From: Sneathiella marina
GTDB lineage: Bacteria; Pseudomonadota; Alphaproteobacteria; Sneathiellales; Sneathiellaceae
DNA: 64,000 nt
Assembly (NCBI RefSeq): GCF_023746535.1
Contig: NZ_CP098747.1
Span: 2,068,501 to 2,132,500 of the forward strand
Reading direction: 5' to 3'
Positions 1-9,390 of the stretch are shown one piece after another. The notes beneath the pieces are model-generated. The model was not told the origin of the DNA. It ran no database searches and worked only from the letters and a program-made list of their open reading frames with translations. Position numbers and translations under genes: made by a program. Positions within the stretch are counted from its first letter, which is position 1. Each line of letters starts with the position of its first letter.

Positions 1-66
1 AAAGTCGAATATTGCGTCTCACGTCATGATCCCAGAGGCTTTGGACTTTCTTTAATAGAAAATTAG
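1..66 (+). CDS. possible 3' end of an upstream gene (partial)
   Basis: Frame 1 is open from the window edge to a TAG at 64-66 and gives 21 residues ending GLSLIEN. The stretch is too short to assign to a family. It is listed only because it could be the tail of a gene transcribed in the same direction as the aminotransferase that follows 33 bases later. It could equally be chance. Confidence 0.2.
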   Translation, partial: KVEYCVSRHDPRGFGLSLIEN

Positions 67-99
67 ATTTCTTACTACAGCAATGTATCAGGTGAAGTT

Positions 100-1242
100 T
101 TGACAATTTCTTCAAGTAACGACATTCAACCTTTCATCGCGATGGAAATTATGAAAGCTGCGAATGAGCGGGAATTAAGCGGTGCGCCTGTCTTCCATAT
201 GGAAGTGGGGCAGCCGGCACAATCCGCACCATCCAAGGTTATTGAGCGAGCTCAGGAAACCTTGCTTCGTGAAAAGATCGGATATACGGATGCCCTCGGT
301 ATTCCGCCCTTGAGAAAGGCAATATCTGATTATTACGGAACGACTTATAACGTTGATGTTCCCCCATCACGGATTGTAATAACTACTGGGTCTTCTGGAG
401 GGTTTCTGCTGTCGTTTTTGGCTGCTTTCAACAAAGGTGACAGGGTTGTACTGGCTGAGCCTGGCTACCCGGCTTACCGCAACATCCTTAAGTCGCTGCA
501 TATGGATCCGGTAGGTCTGCCTTGCGACTTTGACACGAATTTTCAACCAACACCGGAACTATTGGATGGCTTAGAAGGGGAGTTACACGGACTTCTGGTC
601 GCGAATCCTTCAAACCCTACGGGTACCATGACAAGTAGAGACGAGCTTCAAGCTCTCCTTAACTACTGCCAGGACCGCAGGATGCAGTTTATATCCGATG
701 AAATTTATCATGGGGTTGTTTACGGTGACCCGGCGACAACCGCTCTTTCACTGGATGATGAAGCCGTCGTCATCAATTCCTTTTCAAAGTTCTTCTCGAT
801 GACAGGCTGGAGACTGGGTTGGCTGGTCTTACCAGAGAGACTCGTCTCCTTGGTAGAAAAACTGGCGCAAAACCTCTTTATATCCCCACCGGCCATTAGC
901 CAATATGCGGCACTGGCTGCGTTTGATTGCATTGACGAGTTGAACGGTTATGTGGATGTATATGCTCGTAATCGTGAAATATTGCTAAGAGAACTTCCCA
1001 AAATGGGGCTCACCAAATTGGCGGCCGCAGAAGGCGCGTTCTATATTTATGCGGATGTTCGACATCTGACCAATGATTCCATGGAATTTTGCCTAAGAAT
1101 GCTAGCTGAAACAGGTATAGCAGCTACTCCAGGGCTCGACTTTGATCCACATCGCGGTTCTTGTTATGTCCGGTTTTCTTTTGCTGGGCCAACGACAACC
1201 ATTGAAGCTGCGGTGAAGAGCCTTGCTCGCTGGCTAAAATAA
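100..1242 (+). CDS. PLP-dependent class I/II aminotransferase
   Basis: Fold-type I aminotransferase of 380 residues, expected to be cytosolic and to transfer an amino group between an amino acid and a 2-oxo acid. Family motifs are in order: NPSNPTG at 169-175, SDEIYHG at 199-205, and the Schiff-base lysine K230 in SFSKFFSMTGWRLGW with R238 nearby. A late R in SCYVRFS would bind the substrate carboxylate. Translation begins at a TTG with GGTGAAG just upstream; no ATG lies in a better position. The substrate cannot be read from the sequence; aspartate- and aromatic-type enzymes share these motifs. It converges on rne and is separated from it by a shared terminator hairpin. Confidence 0.88.
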   Translation: MTISSSNDIQPFIAMEIMKAANERELSGAPVFHMEVGQPAQSAPSKVIERAQETLLREKIGYTDALGIPPLRKAISDYYGTTYNVDVPPSRIVITTGSSGGFLLSFLAAFNKGDRVVLAEPGYPAYRNILKSLHMDPVGLPCDFDTNFQPTPELLDGLEGELHGLLVANPSNPTGTMTSRDELQALLNYCQDRRMQFISDEIYHGVVYGDPATTALSLDDEAVVINSFSKFFSMTGWRLGWLVLPERLVSLVEKLAQNLFISPPAISQYAALAAFDCIDELNGYVDVYARNREILLRELPKMGLTKLAAAEGAFYIYADVRHLTNDSMEFCLRMLAETGIAATPGLDFDPHRGSCYVRFSFAGPTTTIEAAVKSLARWLK

Positions 1243-1272
1243 AGAAAGGGAGCTTGTAAAGCACCCTTTCTT
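1242..1272. terminator. bidirectional terminator hairpin between two convergent genes
   Basis: Outer arms AAGAAAGGG (1242-1250) and CCCTTTCTT (1264-1272) are perfectly complementary. Inside them GCTT pairs with AAGC around a GTA loop, giving a near-continuous stem. It lies between the aminotransferase stop and the rne stop, with AT-rich flanks on both sides. The 5' arm begins on the last base of the aminotransferase stop codon. Confidence 0.75.
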
Positions 1273-1281
1273 AATATGTTT

Positions 1282-3879
1282 CTAGCTACCGCGTCGCCAC
1301 CAACCACTACGCTTAGCTTTTGGCTTTTCATCAATGACAGCTTCAACAACAGGCGGTGCCTCGGGTTCAGCTTTCTTTTCTGTGGGAGCTTCGACCGCAT
1401 CTGCCGCTTTAACTACAGTATCAACCTTTTCAGCGACTTGAACAGTATCTTCAGTTTTCTTTTGGGTTGCTCTACGCCTTCTGGGGCGCACCTGTTTTTC
1501 TTCAGAGCCTTCCGAGGGTGAAGGAACGTCCAGGTCCCCAGCTTGCTCTGCAGATTCAGCTGTATTTGCATCACCACTAGCAGTATCTGTTTGTTTCTTT
1601 CGGGTCCGGCGTGTGCGTTTTTTAGGCTCTTCCGCAACATTCTCTTCTTTCGCATCGACTGCCGTCGAGCTCTCGGCGGTTGTAATGGGGATGACAACCG
1701 CGTCACTTTCAGAAGATGGCTGAACATTCTCATTCGAATCTGAAGATTCCGAAGAACCCGCATTTTCATCTAAGGAGTTCTCTTCACTTGCATTTGACCG
1801 AGATCTACGGCGACCTCCTCTACGACCTCTGCGACGGCGTTTCGGCTCATTGCCTTCGTCATCATCTGCAGATGTTTCCGAGGCGCCGGAAGCATCGTTA
1901 CTGGACGCAGTATCTTCTGCCTGGTCTTCGTTTGTCTGGGTAGCATTGTCTTCACGAGGCTTCCTGCGCCGCCGCCGCCGCCGCCGTTTGGATGAGTTAC
2001 TTTCCTGCTCTTCCTCAGCCGATTCCGAGGTATCGGCAGTTTCATCATCTAATCCGGAAATCTCAGTGCTGACAGCTTCCCGAACAACAGGCGTCAAATC
2101 ACCGGGTTTTCCTTTTTCACGAAGGATCTCATGATCATTTAGATTAGTTGTCGGGTCGGCAAGGATCAGGATTGTCATTCCATAAATATTTTCCAATTCC
2201 TGAATGACAGAACGCTTTTGATTGAGAAGATAAATCGCGACATCAGTGTGAACAGTAATCGTGATTTTAGCGCTTCTTTCACGAACACCTTCTTCTTCAA
2301 GTGTTCGAATAATAAGGAGTGCTGTAGATTCAATCGATCGTACGAAGCCAGATCCGCCGCAAGTATGGCAAATATTTGTACTGGTTTCCAGAAAGCTCGG
2401 GCGTAGACGCTGGCGCGACATTTCCATCAGTCCAAATGGACTAATACGGCCAACCTGAATACGGGCACGATCAGATTTAAGGCAATCTTTCATACGGCGT
2501 TCAACGGCCTTATTATTCCGATTGTCATCCATATCGATGAAATCAATGACAATCAAACCGGCCAGATCACGCAATCTTAGTTGCCGGGCAATTTCTTCTG
2601 CTGCTTCCAGATTGGTTTTGGTTGCAGTGTCTTCGACATTGCGTTCTTTCGTCGCCTTACCGGAGTTTACATCGATGGAGACCAACGCTTCCGTTGGATT
2701 TATGACAATATATCCACCAGACTTCAGTTGAACTTCAGGATTATACATAGATGCAAATTGCTGCTCTACCTGGAAGCGATGAAAAAGCGGTATTTTGTCC
2801 TTATAAGGCTGAACTTTCTTGGCATGGCTGGGCATTAGCTTGCGCATGAACTCTTTCGCAAGCTTATAACCGTCATCACCTTCAATGAGTATTTCGCTGA
2901 TTTCTTTTGTATATAGATCGCGAATACTGCGTTTAATCAGATTGGCTTCTTCGTAAACGCAATAGGGTGCCATCGACTTTAACGTGAGCTCGCGAATATC
3001 GTCCCAAACACGCATCAAAAATTCATAATCACGCTTGATTTCTACTTTCGTTCGACTCATACCAGCGGTACGAATGATGACGCCGACGCCTTCTGGAACA
3101 TCAAGTTCATTTGCAATTTTCTTGAGTCTCTTGCGATCTGCTGGATTAGCTATTTTTCGGCTAATTCCGCCACCACGGCCTGTATTAGGCATAAGAACAC
3201 TGTATCGCCCAGGGAGAGAAATATAAGTTGTTAAGGCTGCGCCCTTATTTCCTCGTTCCTCTTTGACAACTTGAATAAGCAGTATTTGACGGCGTTTGAT
3301 AACTTCCTGAATTTTGTAATGCCGGCGGGAAGGGGCCTTGCGCCGAGGCTCGACGTCATCTTCTCCGCCAAGATTTTCAACAAAGTTTTCTTCGCCGTCT
3401 TCACCAACAGTTTCAAGGCCGCCGATTGTATCGTCGACATCATCAACGATACCTTCTTCGTCATCAGATTCGACAACTTCAGCATCAGCCATGGCTTCAG
3501 CAGCAAGTACGACTTCAGCAGTATCCAAATTATCATCATCGATAGATTTGGCATCATCTTCGGCTTCTTCTTGAGCATGTGCTTCTTTTTCAGCCGCTAC
3601 CTCTTGCTCCAGAAGAACTTCGCGATCTGACACGGGAACCTGATAATAATCCGGATGGATTTCACTAAAGGGAAGGAATCCATGGCGATTACCGCCATAC
3701 TCAACAAACGCTGCTTGTAACGACGGCTCTACCCGAGTCACTTTTGCGAGATAAATATTCCCTTTAAGCTGTTTTCGTGATGCCGTCTCGTAATCAAATT
3801 CTTCGAGACGGGTACCTTTAACAATGACGACACGAGTCTCTTCTTCATGAGACGCGTCGACTAACATACGCGTAGCCAT
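1282..3879 (-). CDS. rne: ribonuclease E/G (endoribonuclease, degradosome scaffold)
   Basis: 865-residue endoribonuclease for rRNA and tRNA processing and mRNA decay. Residues 1-85 and about 180-230 form the S1 RNA-binding domain, split by a roughly 95-residue acidic Glu/Asp/Ala insertion, as in many alphaproteobacterial RNase E proteins. The catalytic core carries the metal-binding aspartates D403 (SIDVNSG) and D446 (VIDFIDMDD), and the zinc-link cysteines C504 and C507 (CHTCGGSG). The C-terminal third is disordered, with two arginine-rich RNA-binding patches in acidic surroundings, and ends RSGWWRRGS. One arginine run is encoded by a GCC/CGG trinucleotide repeat at about 1966-1987. It is transcribed alone, divergently from the amidase gene. 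Confidence 0.96.
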   Translation of the reverse strand: MATRMLVDASHEEETRVVIVKGTRLEEFDYETASRKQLKGNIYLAKVTRVEPSLQAAFVEYGGNRHGFLPFSEIHPDYYQVPVSDREVLLEQEVAAEKEAHAQEEAEDDAKSIDDDNLDTAEVVLAAEAMADAEVVESDDEEGIVDDVDDTIGGLETVGEDGEENFVENLGGEDDVEPRRKAPSRRHYKIQEVIKRRQILLIQVVKEERGNKGAALTTYISLPGRYSVLMPNTGRGGGISRKIANPADRKRLKKIANELDVPEGVGVIIRTAGMSRTKVEIKRDYEFLMRVWDDIRELTLKSMAPYCVYEEANLIKRSIRDLYTKEISEILIEGDDGYKLAKEFMRKLMPSHAKKVQPYKDKIPLFHRFQVEQQFASMYNPEVQLKSGGYIVINPTEALVSIDVNSGKATKERNVEDTATKTNLEAAEEIARQLRLRDLAGLIVIDFIDMDDNRNNKAVERRMKDCLKSDRARIQVGRISPFGLMEMSRQRLRPSFLETSTNICHTCGGSGFVRSIESTALLIIRTLEEEGVRERSAKITITVHTDVAIYLLNQKRSVIQELENIYGMTILILADPTTNLNDHEILREKGKPGDLTPVVREAVSTEISGLDDETADTSESAEEEQESNSSKRRRRRRRRKPREDNATQTNEDQAEDTASSNDASGASETSADDDEGNEPKRRRRGRRGGRRRSRSNASEENSLDENAGSSESSDSNENVQPSSESDAVVIPITTAESSTAVDAKEENVAEEPKKRTRRTRKKQTDTASGDANTAESAEQAGDLDVPSPSEGSEEKQVRPRRRRATQKKTEDTVQVAEKVDTVVKAADAVEAPTEKKAEPEAPPVVEAVIDEKPKAKRSGWWRRGS

Positions 3880-4372
3880 ATACTAGCTCCGTGACTGCGG
3901 GATCCCCATGTGAGAAAGGAATAGACAGTCTATTTTTGTGGAAACCGTCGGCGCTCCAAATCCCTCGGAAATGAGAGACATGCCAAGCTTTGTTTTAGTT
4001 TACCTGGCCATTTGGCTGCCGGAGCTCTCTGTCAGAATCGACAAAGAGAACGATTTCTGTTTCACTTAATTCACTGCATTGTCTTAAGCGCTGCTTCCAG
4101 ACGCTCCGGGGATTGAAATATATATCCAATGCCTGCAAAAAGCTGTCGAAAACGGCGCCGCCCTGACCAAATTTAAGATCTCGGGACTGACCACAGTAAC
4201 TCACGAGTTTATAATAGCTTCTTTCTTTGTCACTTACCAAACGAATAATGACACAACAAAAAAATAATTTCGATTCCAAATCAATGTGCGGATTGATTGA
4301 ACGTGTTGAAACAGTTAGGTTAAGGCAATCCAGAATTAGAAATAGCGCGATTGCTGGCAACTTCAAAGTTAC
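3880..4372. other. 493-bp divergent intergenic region (rne and amidase promoters)
   Basis: Separates the divergent rne and amidase genes. A long rne leader would fit known autoregulation of rne through its 5' UTR in other bacteria, but I found no convincing rne hairpin by eye. The minus strand is open for 123 codons (3995-4366). It lacks a good ribosome-binding site and a recognisable domain, so I do not call it as a gene, although part of it reads like plausible protein. Confidence 0.5.
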
Positions 4373-5593
4373 GTGATACCGGGTATGGATATGTTATATC
4401 GCTTTTTCCGAATTTGCTTTCTGGCAATACCCATATTGACAGTCCTTACACCAATAAACTCTGTGCAATCCAAGGAAGTTATTGACGTTTTTTCGACGCG
4501 TTTGGGGATACACAAAGATAAAACAAGATTTGTAATGGAGTTAAGTAAGAAGCCCACCTTTGACGTATTCTTGCTGCCGGATCCCTATCGAATTGTCATT
4601 GATATGCCCGAGCTAAACTGGCAGGCAGACGACGCTACCGCACGGAAAAAAGGTGTTGTTGAGAATTATCGGTTCGGTTTGTACAAGCATAATACCTCTC
4701 GGGTTGTGCTTGATGTCAAAGGTCCGGTTCGCATTTTGAATACGGTTCTTCTTCCTCCAACTTCCGGGAAACCCTATAGGTTTTATATTGATATTCAGAA
4801 AACCGACGCGGCCGGTTTTATGGCGGAAGTAGAAAAACGACGTAAGAAAAAGAATACAACCGAAGTGGTTGTTTTGACACCGCCAAAATTGCCGAAACCC
4901 GTGCAGCAAAAATATACAATCGTTATTGATGCCGGCCATGGCGGCATAGATCCTGGTGCAATCGGTAAAAGCGGCGTGTACGAAAAGAAATTAACATTGG
5001 AAGTCGCCAAAAAACTCTACAGAATTTTGAATAAAAATCCGATTTACACTCCAATAATGACGAGATCGTCCGATAATTTTCTAAGTTTGAGGGAGCGTGT
5101 TAATGTTGGAAGAGAAGCAGGAGCTGACCTGTTTATTTCGATTCATGCAGATTCCATCAGTCGGTCCGATTTTCGGGGGGCAACTGTCTATACTCTTTCA
5201 GAAACCGCATCGGATGATGAAGCGGCAGAAATAGCGCGAAGGGAGAATAAATCAGATTTGATTGCCGGTGTCGATCTGGAAGAGCAAGACGATACCGTTC
5301 AGGGGATACTGGTTGATCTTGCGCAGCGTGAAACCATGAATTTCTCGGTAAAATTTGCAAAAACACTGATTCCGGAGATAACAAAATCTGGATTGAAAAC
5401 AAGTGGAAGATCGCACCGGTTTGCTGGATTTCGGGTATTAAAGGCACCGGATGTACCTTCAGTGCTTGTTGAACTAGGGTATTTATCAAATCGACAGGAC
5501 GAAAAAATACTAAAATCTAGCAAGGGCCAAACTCGGCTTGCAACTTCAATCGCAAATGCCATTGACGCCTATTTTAAAGCCCAAAACCCATAA
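4373..5593 (+). CDS. N-acetylmuramoyl-L-alanine amidase (AMIN + Amidase_3)
   Basis: Periplasmic zinc amidase of the AmiA/B/C family that cleaves the stem peptide from muramic acid during cell separation. A hydrophobic N-terminal export signal (about 8-33) precedes an AMIN-type septal targeting domain (about 35-145), a Lys-rich linker and the Amidase_3 domain (about 182-403). Zinc ligands visible are H189 (DAGHGG), E204 and H258 (SIHADS); E368 in VLVELGYLS is the catalytic glutamate. The assigned start is GTG; ATG codons at 4385 and 4391 are equally possible and would only shorten the signal. It is followed after 114 bases by the PBP1A gene, so two wall enzymes sit together. Confidence 0.92.
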   Translation: MIPGMDMLYRFFRICFLAIPILTVLTPINSVQSKEVIDVFSTRLGIHKDKTRFVMELSKKPTFDVFLLPDPYRIVIDMPELNWQADDATARKKGVVENYRFGLYKHNTSRVVLDVKGPVRILNTVLLPPTSGKPYRFYIDIQKTDAAGFMAEVEKRRKKKNTTEVVVLTPPKLPKPVQQKYTIVIDAGHGGIDPGAIGKSGVYEKKLTLEVAKKLYRILNKNPIYTPIMTRSSDNFLSLRERVNVGREAGADLFISIHADSISRSDFRGATVYTLSETASDDEAAEIARRENKSDLIAGVDLEEQDDTVQGILVDLAQRETMNFSVKFAKTLIPEITKSGLKTSGRSHRFAGFRVLKAPDVPSVLVELGYLSNRQDEKILKSSKGQTRLATSIANAIDAYFKAQNP

Positions 5594-5707
5594 TTTTGAC
5601 ATATGTCTATTGCATTATTTATGAAGAATGCCATTTTCGCCTTTAATTCTGTTATAGTTCGCTGATCATTTACCCGCTGGTAATCTTATTTTGAGAAATA
5701 TTGTCAT

Positions 5708-8140
5708 ATGAGACGTTTTTTCAAATTCTTGTCGTTTACGTTTGCGTTGTTACTATTCTTCGGAGTTGTTGGCATCGGAGCGGTAATGTATGGCTTTTAT
5801 CATTTTGGTAAAGGGCTGCCGGAATTTAACCAATTGGCAGAGTATGAACCGCCGGTCATGACCCGGGTGCATGCGGCAGACGGTAGTCTGATTGCGGAAT
5901 ATGCTCATCAAAGACGTCTTTTCGTACCCATTGACACGATACCGGTTTTTGTCAAACAGGCGTTTCTAGCCGCTGAAGATCAAAATTTTTATGAGCATCC
6001 GGGAATTGATTATCAAGGCATAACAAGAGCTTTCGTTACAAATGTCAAGAATCTAGGAAAAGGTAGGCGGCTTGTAGGAGCATCAACCATTACCCAGCAG
6101 GTCGCGAAAAACATGCTGCTAACAAATGAAGTTTCCTACGAGCGAAAAGCGAAAGAGGCGATCTTAGCGTTACGACTAAACAAGGCCTTGTCAAAAGACA
6201 GAATTCTGGAGCTTTATCTCAATGAAATTTACCTGGGCCACCGCGCGTATGGTGTAGCCGCCGCCGCGCTTTATTATTTTGACAAGCCATTGGATAAATT
6301 GACCATCGCCGAAGCCGCTTATCTTGGAGCTCTGCCAAAGGCACCTAACAATTACAATCCATTCCGCAAATATGAAAAAGCCATGGCACGACGGAACTGG
6401 GTTATCGGCAGGATGCTGGAAGAGCGATACATCTCACCGGAGCAAGCGGAAGAAGCAACCAATTCACCGCTGTTGGCCCAAGAAGGCGGCGATGCAGAGG
6501 TCATCAAGGCAGAGTGGTTTGTTGAGCAGGTTCGCCGGGAACTCTATAACATTTATGGTGAAACCGCCCTGTATGATGGCGGGTTATCGGTTAGAACCAC
6601 CATGCAAACGTCGATGCAGAAAATTGGCGAGAAAATTCTGAAAAAAGGTTTGCGCACCTATGATCGCCGCCACGGATGGCGGGGCGCGTTGGGGACAATG
6701 GAAGTCACCGATGACTGGACTACAGCTTTAGCCCAGTTTCCTCGGCCGAAGGGGCTTGGCGTTTGGCAGGTTGTTGTTGTATTGGCTGTGAACAAGGCCT
6801 CAGTAGAAATTGGTTTCGTTGACGGCGAAAAAGGAATTATTCCACTTGAAAACCTGAAATGGGCGCGAGAACAAATTGACACCGATAAAAAGGGTCCGCC
6901 AATCGAGAAGGCCTCCGACGTTCTTAAAGTAGGGGATGTAATCGCTGCAGATCCTGACACGAGTGAAAATGCCGGCGAAAATCATTATCGATTGGAACAA
7001 ATACCTGAAGTATCCGGTGGACTTGTTGCTATGGATCCACATACCGGTCGGGTTTACGCGATTGTCGGCGGCTGGAGCCCTGAAATTTCGGAATTTAATC
7101 GTGCTGTCCAGGCCAACAGGCAAACGGGCTCTGCATTTAAACCTTTCGTCTATGCCGCGGCACTGGACAATGGTTTTACCCCAGCAGATAAAGTAATGGA
7201 CGGACCGTTCGTACTCAACCAACCCAATGGAGAACGCTGGAAACCGTCTAACTATTCGAAGAAGTTTTATGGACCTAGCACACTCCGGTTAGGGATTGAA
7301 AAATCCAGAAACCTCATGACCGTAAGACTTGCCAGGGCCATCGGAATGGATCCAATTGTAGATTATGCAGCACGGTTTGGGATTAATGAAGACCTTCTGC
7401 CAACCCTCTCTATGTCATTAGGGGCGGGAGAAACGACACTTTTGAAACTGACAACAGCCTATGCGGAATTGGTGAATGGCGGTAAAAAAATAACACCGAC
7501 ACTGATTGACCGCATACAGGACCGCCGCGGTACAACTGTTTACCGACATGATGACCGTCCTTGTGAAAATTGTAATGTCGAAGAGTGGAACGATCAGGAA
7601 GAACCGACACTACCTGATAATCGCGAGCAAATACTGCCTGCAACAACAGCATATCAGATTGTCTCGATGCTTGAAGGTGTTGTCAGTCGCGGCACAGGCG
7701 TTCGCATTCGAGAAGTTGGAAAGCCGATTGGCGGGAAAACAGGCACCACAAATAATAGCCAGGATGCCTGGTTTGTCGGTTTTTCTGCAGACTTGACGGT
7801 GGGGGTTTATGTGGGATTCGATAATCCTAAAAGTTTGGGTAAAAAGGAAAGCGGGCCATCTGTCGCCGTACCGATTTTCAGGGATTTTATGATGGAGGCA
7901 CTTGCTGACCAACCTGCAACACCGTTCCGTGTGCCTGAGGGGATTCGACTCGTTCGCATTAATGCCCAAACCGGCGCGTTGGCACGCCGCGGCGACAAAG
8001 TCATCCTGGAAGCCTTCAAGACATCCACAGGAAACAAGCGAAAGCGTACCGTTCTTGATGGTTCAGACAGTGGATTTTCCTCCGTATCCACAGGGAAATC
8101 GAAAAAGTCTATTCGTTCAGGCACAGGTGGCCTTTACTGA
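5708..8140 (+). CDS. mrcA: penicillin-binding protein 1A (bifunctional transglycosylase/transpeptidase)
   Basis: 810-residue class A PBP that polymerises and cross-links peptidoglycan at the cytoplasmic membrane. An N-terminal transmembrane helix (about 8-32) is followed by the GT51 domain with catalytic E90 in AAEDQNFYEH and the GASTITQQ motif at 124-131. An OB-like insert comes next, then the transpeptidase with nucleophile S475 and K478 (SAFK) and the KTGT motif starting at K677. The C-terminus is basic and Ser/Lys-rich. Start ATG at 5708 gives the expected short cytoplasmic basic tail. TATAGT at about 5652 may be part of its promoter. In many alphaproteobacteria the ponA/mrcA-prfB order is conserved, as here. 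Confidence 0.95.
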   Translation: MRRFFKFLSFTFALLLFFGVVGIGAVMYGFYHFGKGLPEFNQLAEYEPPVMTRVHAADGSLIAEYAHQRRLFVPIDTIPVFVKQAFLAAEDQNFYEHPGIDYQGITRAFVTNVKNLGKGRRLVGASTITQQVAKNMLLTNEVSYERKAKEAILALRLNKALSKDRILELYLNEIYLGHRAYGVAAAALYYFDKPLDKLTIAEAAYLGALPKAPNNYNPFRKYEKAMARRNWVIGRMLEERYISPEQAEEATNSPLLAQEGGDAEVIKAEWFVEQVRRELYNIYGETALYDGGLSVRTTMQTSMQKIGEKILKKGLRTYDRRHGWRGALGTMEVTDDWTTALAQFPRPKGLGVWQVVVVLAVNKASVEIGFVDGEKGIIPLENLKWAREQIDTDKKGPPIEKASDVLKVGDVIAADPDTSENAGENHYRLEQIPEVSGGLVAMDPHTGRVYAIVGGWSPEISEFNRAVQANRQTGSAFKPFVYAAALDNGFTPADKVMDGPFVLNQPNGERWKPSNYSKKFYGPSTLRLGIEKSRNLMTVRLARAIGMDPIVDYAARFGINEDLLPTLSMSLGAGETTLLKLTTAYAELVNGGKKITPTLIDRIQDRRGTTVYRHDDRPCENCNVEEWNDQEEPTLPDNREQILPATTAYQIVSMLEGVVSRGTGVRIREVGKPIGGKTGTTNNSQDAWFVGFSADLTVGVYVGFDNPKSLGKKESGPSVAVPIFRDFMMEALADQPATPFRVPEGIRLVRINAQTGALARRGDKVILEAFKTSTGNKRKRTVLDGSDSGFSSVSTGKSKKSIRSGTGGLY

Positions 8141-8196
8141 TTACTTAATTGCCCCTATTTTCCTCAAAAAGTAATTCAGTAGAGTGGAGTAATGAC

Positions 8197-9310
8197 ATGC
8201 GGGCCGAACATCAATCTACCGTTGACGAAATCCAGCAGGGCATGGCCCTGCTGAGGAGGTATCTTTGACTGGGATAAAGCAACCCGCCGATTGGAAGAAC
8301 TGAACTCCCTCGTGGAAGACCCAACGCTATGGGATAACGCATCTAAAGCTCAAAACCTAATGCGGGAACGGACCAGCCTTGAAAATGCGTTGAATGCGTA
8401 TAATCGAATCCAGCAAGACCTCCAGGATAATATCGACCTCATCGAAATGGCGGAGGAGGAAGAGGACGAAGAAACCGTCAAGGATGCTGAACTTTCCTTG
8501 TCGAACCTGCAAATCGAAGTAAATCGCAGGCGGTTAGAGAGCATGTTGTCAGGGGAGGTTGACGCAAATGATTGTTACGTTGAAATCCATGCAGGTGCCG
8601 GAGGGACAGAGTCGCAGGACTGGACCCAAATGCTTTTACGCATGTATATGCGGTGGGCGGATCAACATGGGTGCAAAGTAAAAATTCTAGAAGAAAGCAG
8701 CGGAGAAGAAGCTGGCTTGAAATCCGTAACCATTGAGATTTCAGGAGCAAATTCATATGGATGGCTCAAGACTGAATCAGGTGTACATCGCTTGGTCAGG
8801 ATATCACCTTTCGATTCCAACGCGCGGCGACATACAAGTTTTTCATCTGTAGGGGTTTATCCTGTTATTGATGATGAAATTGACATCGATATTGATGAAA
8901 AAGATTTGCGAATTGATACATACCGGGCGTCAGGTGCAGGCGGTCAGCATGTCAATCGAACAGAATCTGCTATTCGTATTACCCATGTTCCAACGAACGT
9001 TGTCGTGCAATGTCAAAACGACCGATCACAACATAAGAACCGGGCCGAAGCCATGAAGATGCTAAAATCCAGGTTATATGAACTGGAATTGCAGAAACGG
9101 GAGGCGGAGGCCCAGGAAACTCGCGATGGGCAAACCGATATCGGTTGGGGGCATCAAATTCGCTCTTACGTGCTTCATCCTTATCAGATGGTGAAAGATC
9201 TTCGAACCGGTGTCGAAAAAGGTAATGCACAAGGTGTTCTGGATGGCGATCTGGATGACTATCTGGCGGCAGCTCTGGCACAAAAAATTGGCGGTGAAGA
9301 CGTCCAATAA
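8197..9310 (+). CDS. prfB: peptide chain release factor 2, with programmed +1 frameshift
   Basis: RF2 recognises UGA and UAA stop codons and triggers peptide release. The full protein is encoded in two frames. ATG at 8197 opens 23 codons ending Arg-Arg-Tyr-Leu and an in-frame TGA at 8266. Skipping T8266 continues as Asp-Trp-Asp-Lys in the +1 frame to 9310, for a total of about 370 residues. The stop-codon-recognition tripeptide SPF is at about 203-205 and the peptidyl-transferase GGQ at about 248-250. Calling only the downstream frame (from TTG 8291) would lose the first 31 residues. The product autoregulates its own synthesis, because low RF2 favours the shift. Confidence 0.95.
8254..8269 (+). 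promoter_or_regulatory. RF2 programmed +1 frameshift signal
   Basis: AGGAGG (8254-8259), an internal Shine-Dalgarno-like stimulator, lies three bases before the slippery CTT (8263-8265), which is followed by TGA and C. This matches the classical prfB arrangement of SD, TAT, CTT, TGA, C. Confidence 0.95.
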
Positions 9311-9390
9311 GATTTTCAGCTCGCTTAATGAATTCCATCCATTGATTGGCCAGATTTGGATAGAAAAGCAGCCCTGGGCCTCATCCTGTA

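Noticed and set aside
1770-2048. Several long frames within rne
   Set aside because: They result from the repetitive Arg/Glu-rich codons of the RNase E tail and read as low-complexity strings.
3995-4366. 123-codon minus-strand frame between rne and the amidase gene
   Set aside because: No ribosome-binding site, no recognisable domain and a possible role as rne leader; protein-like composition of its second half is not enough.
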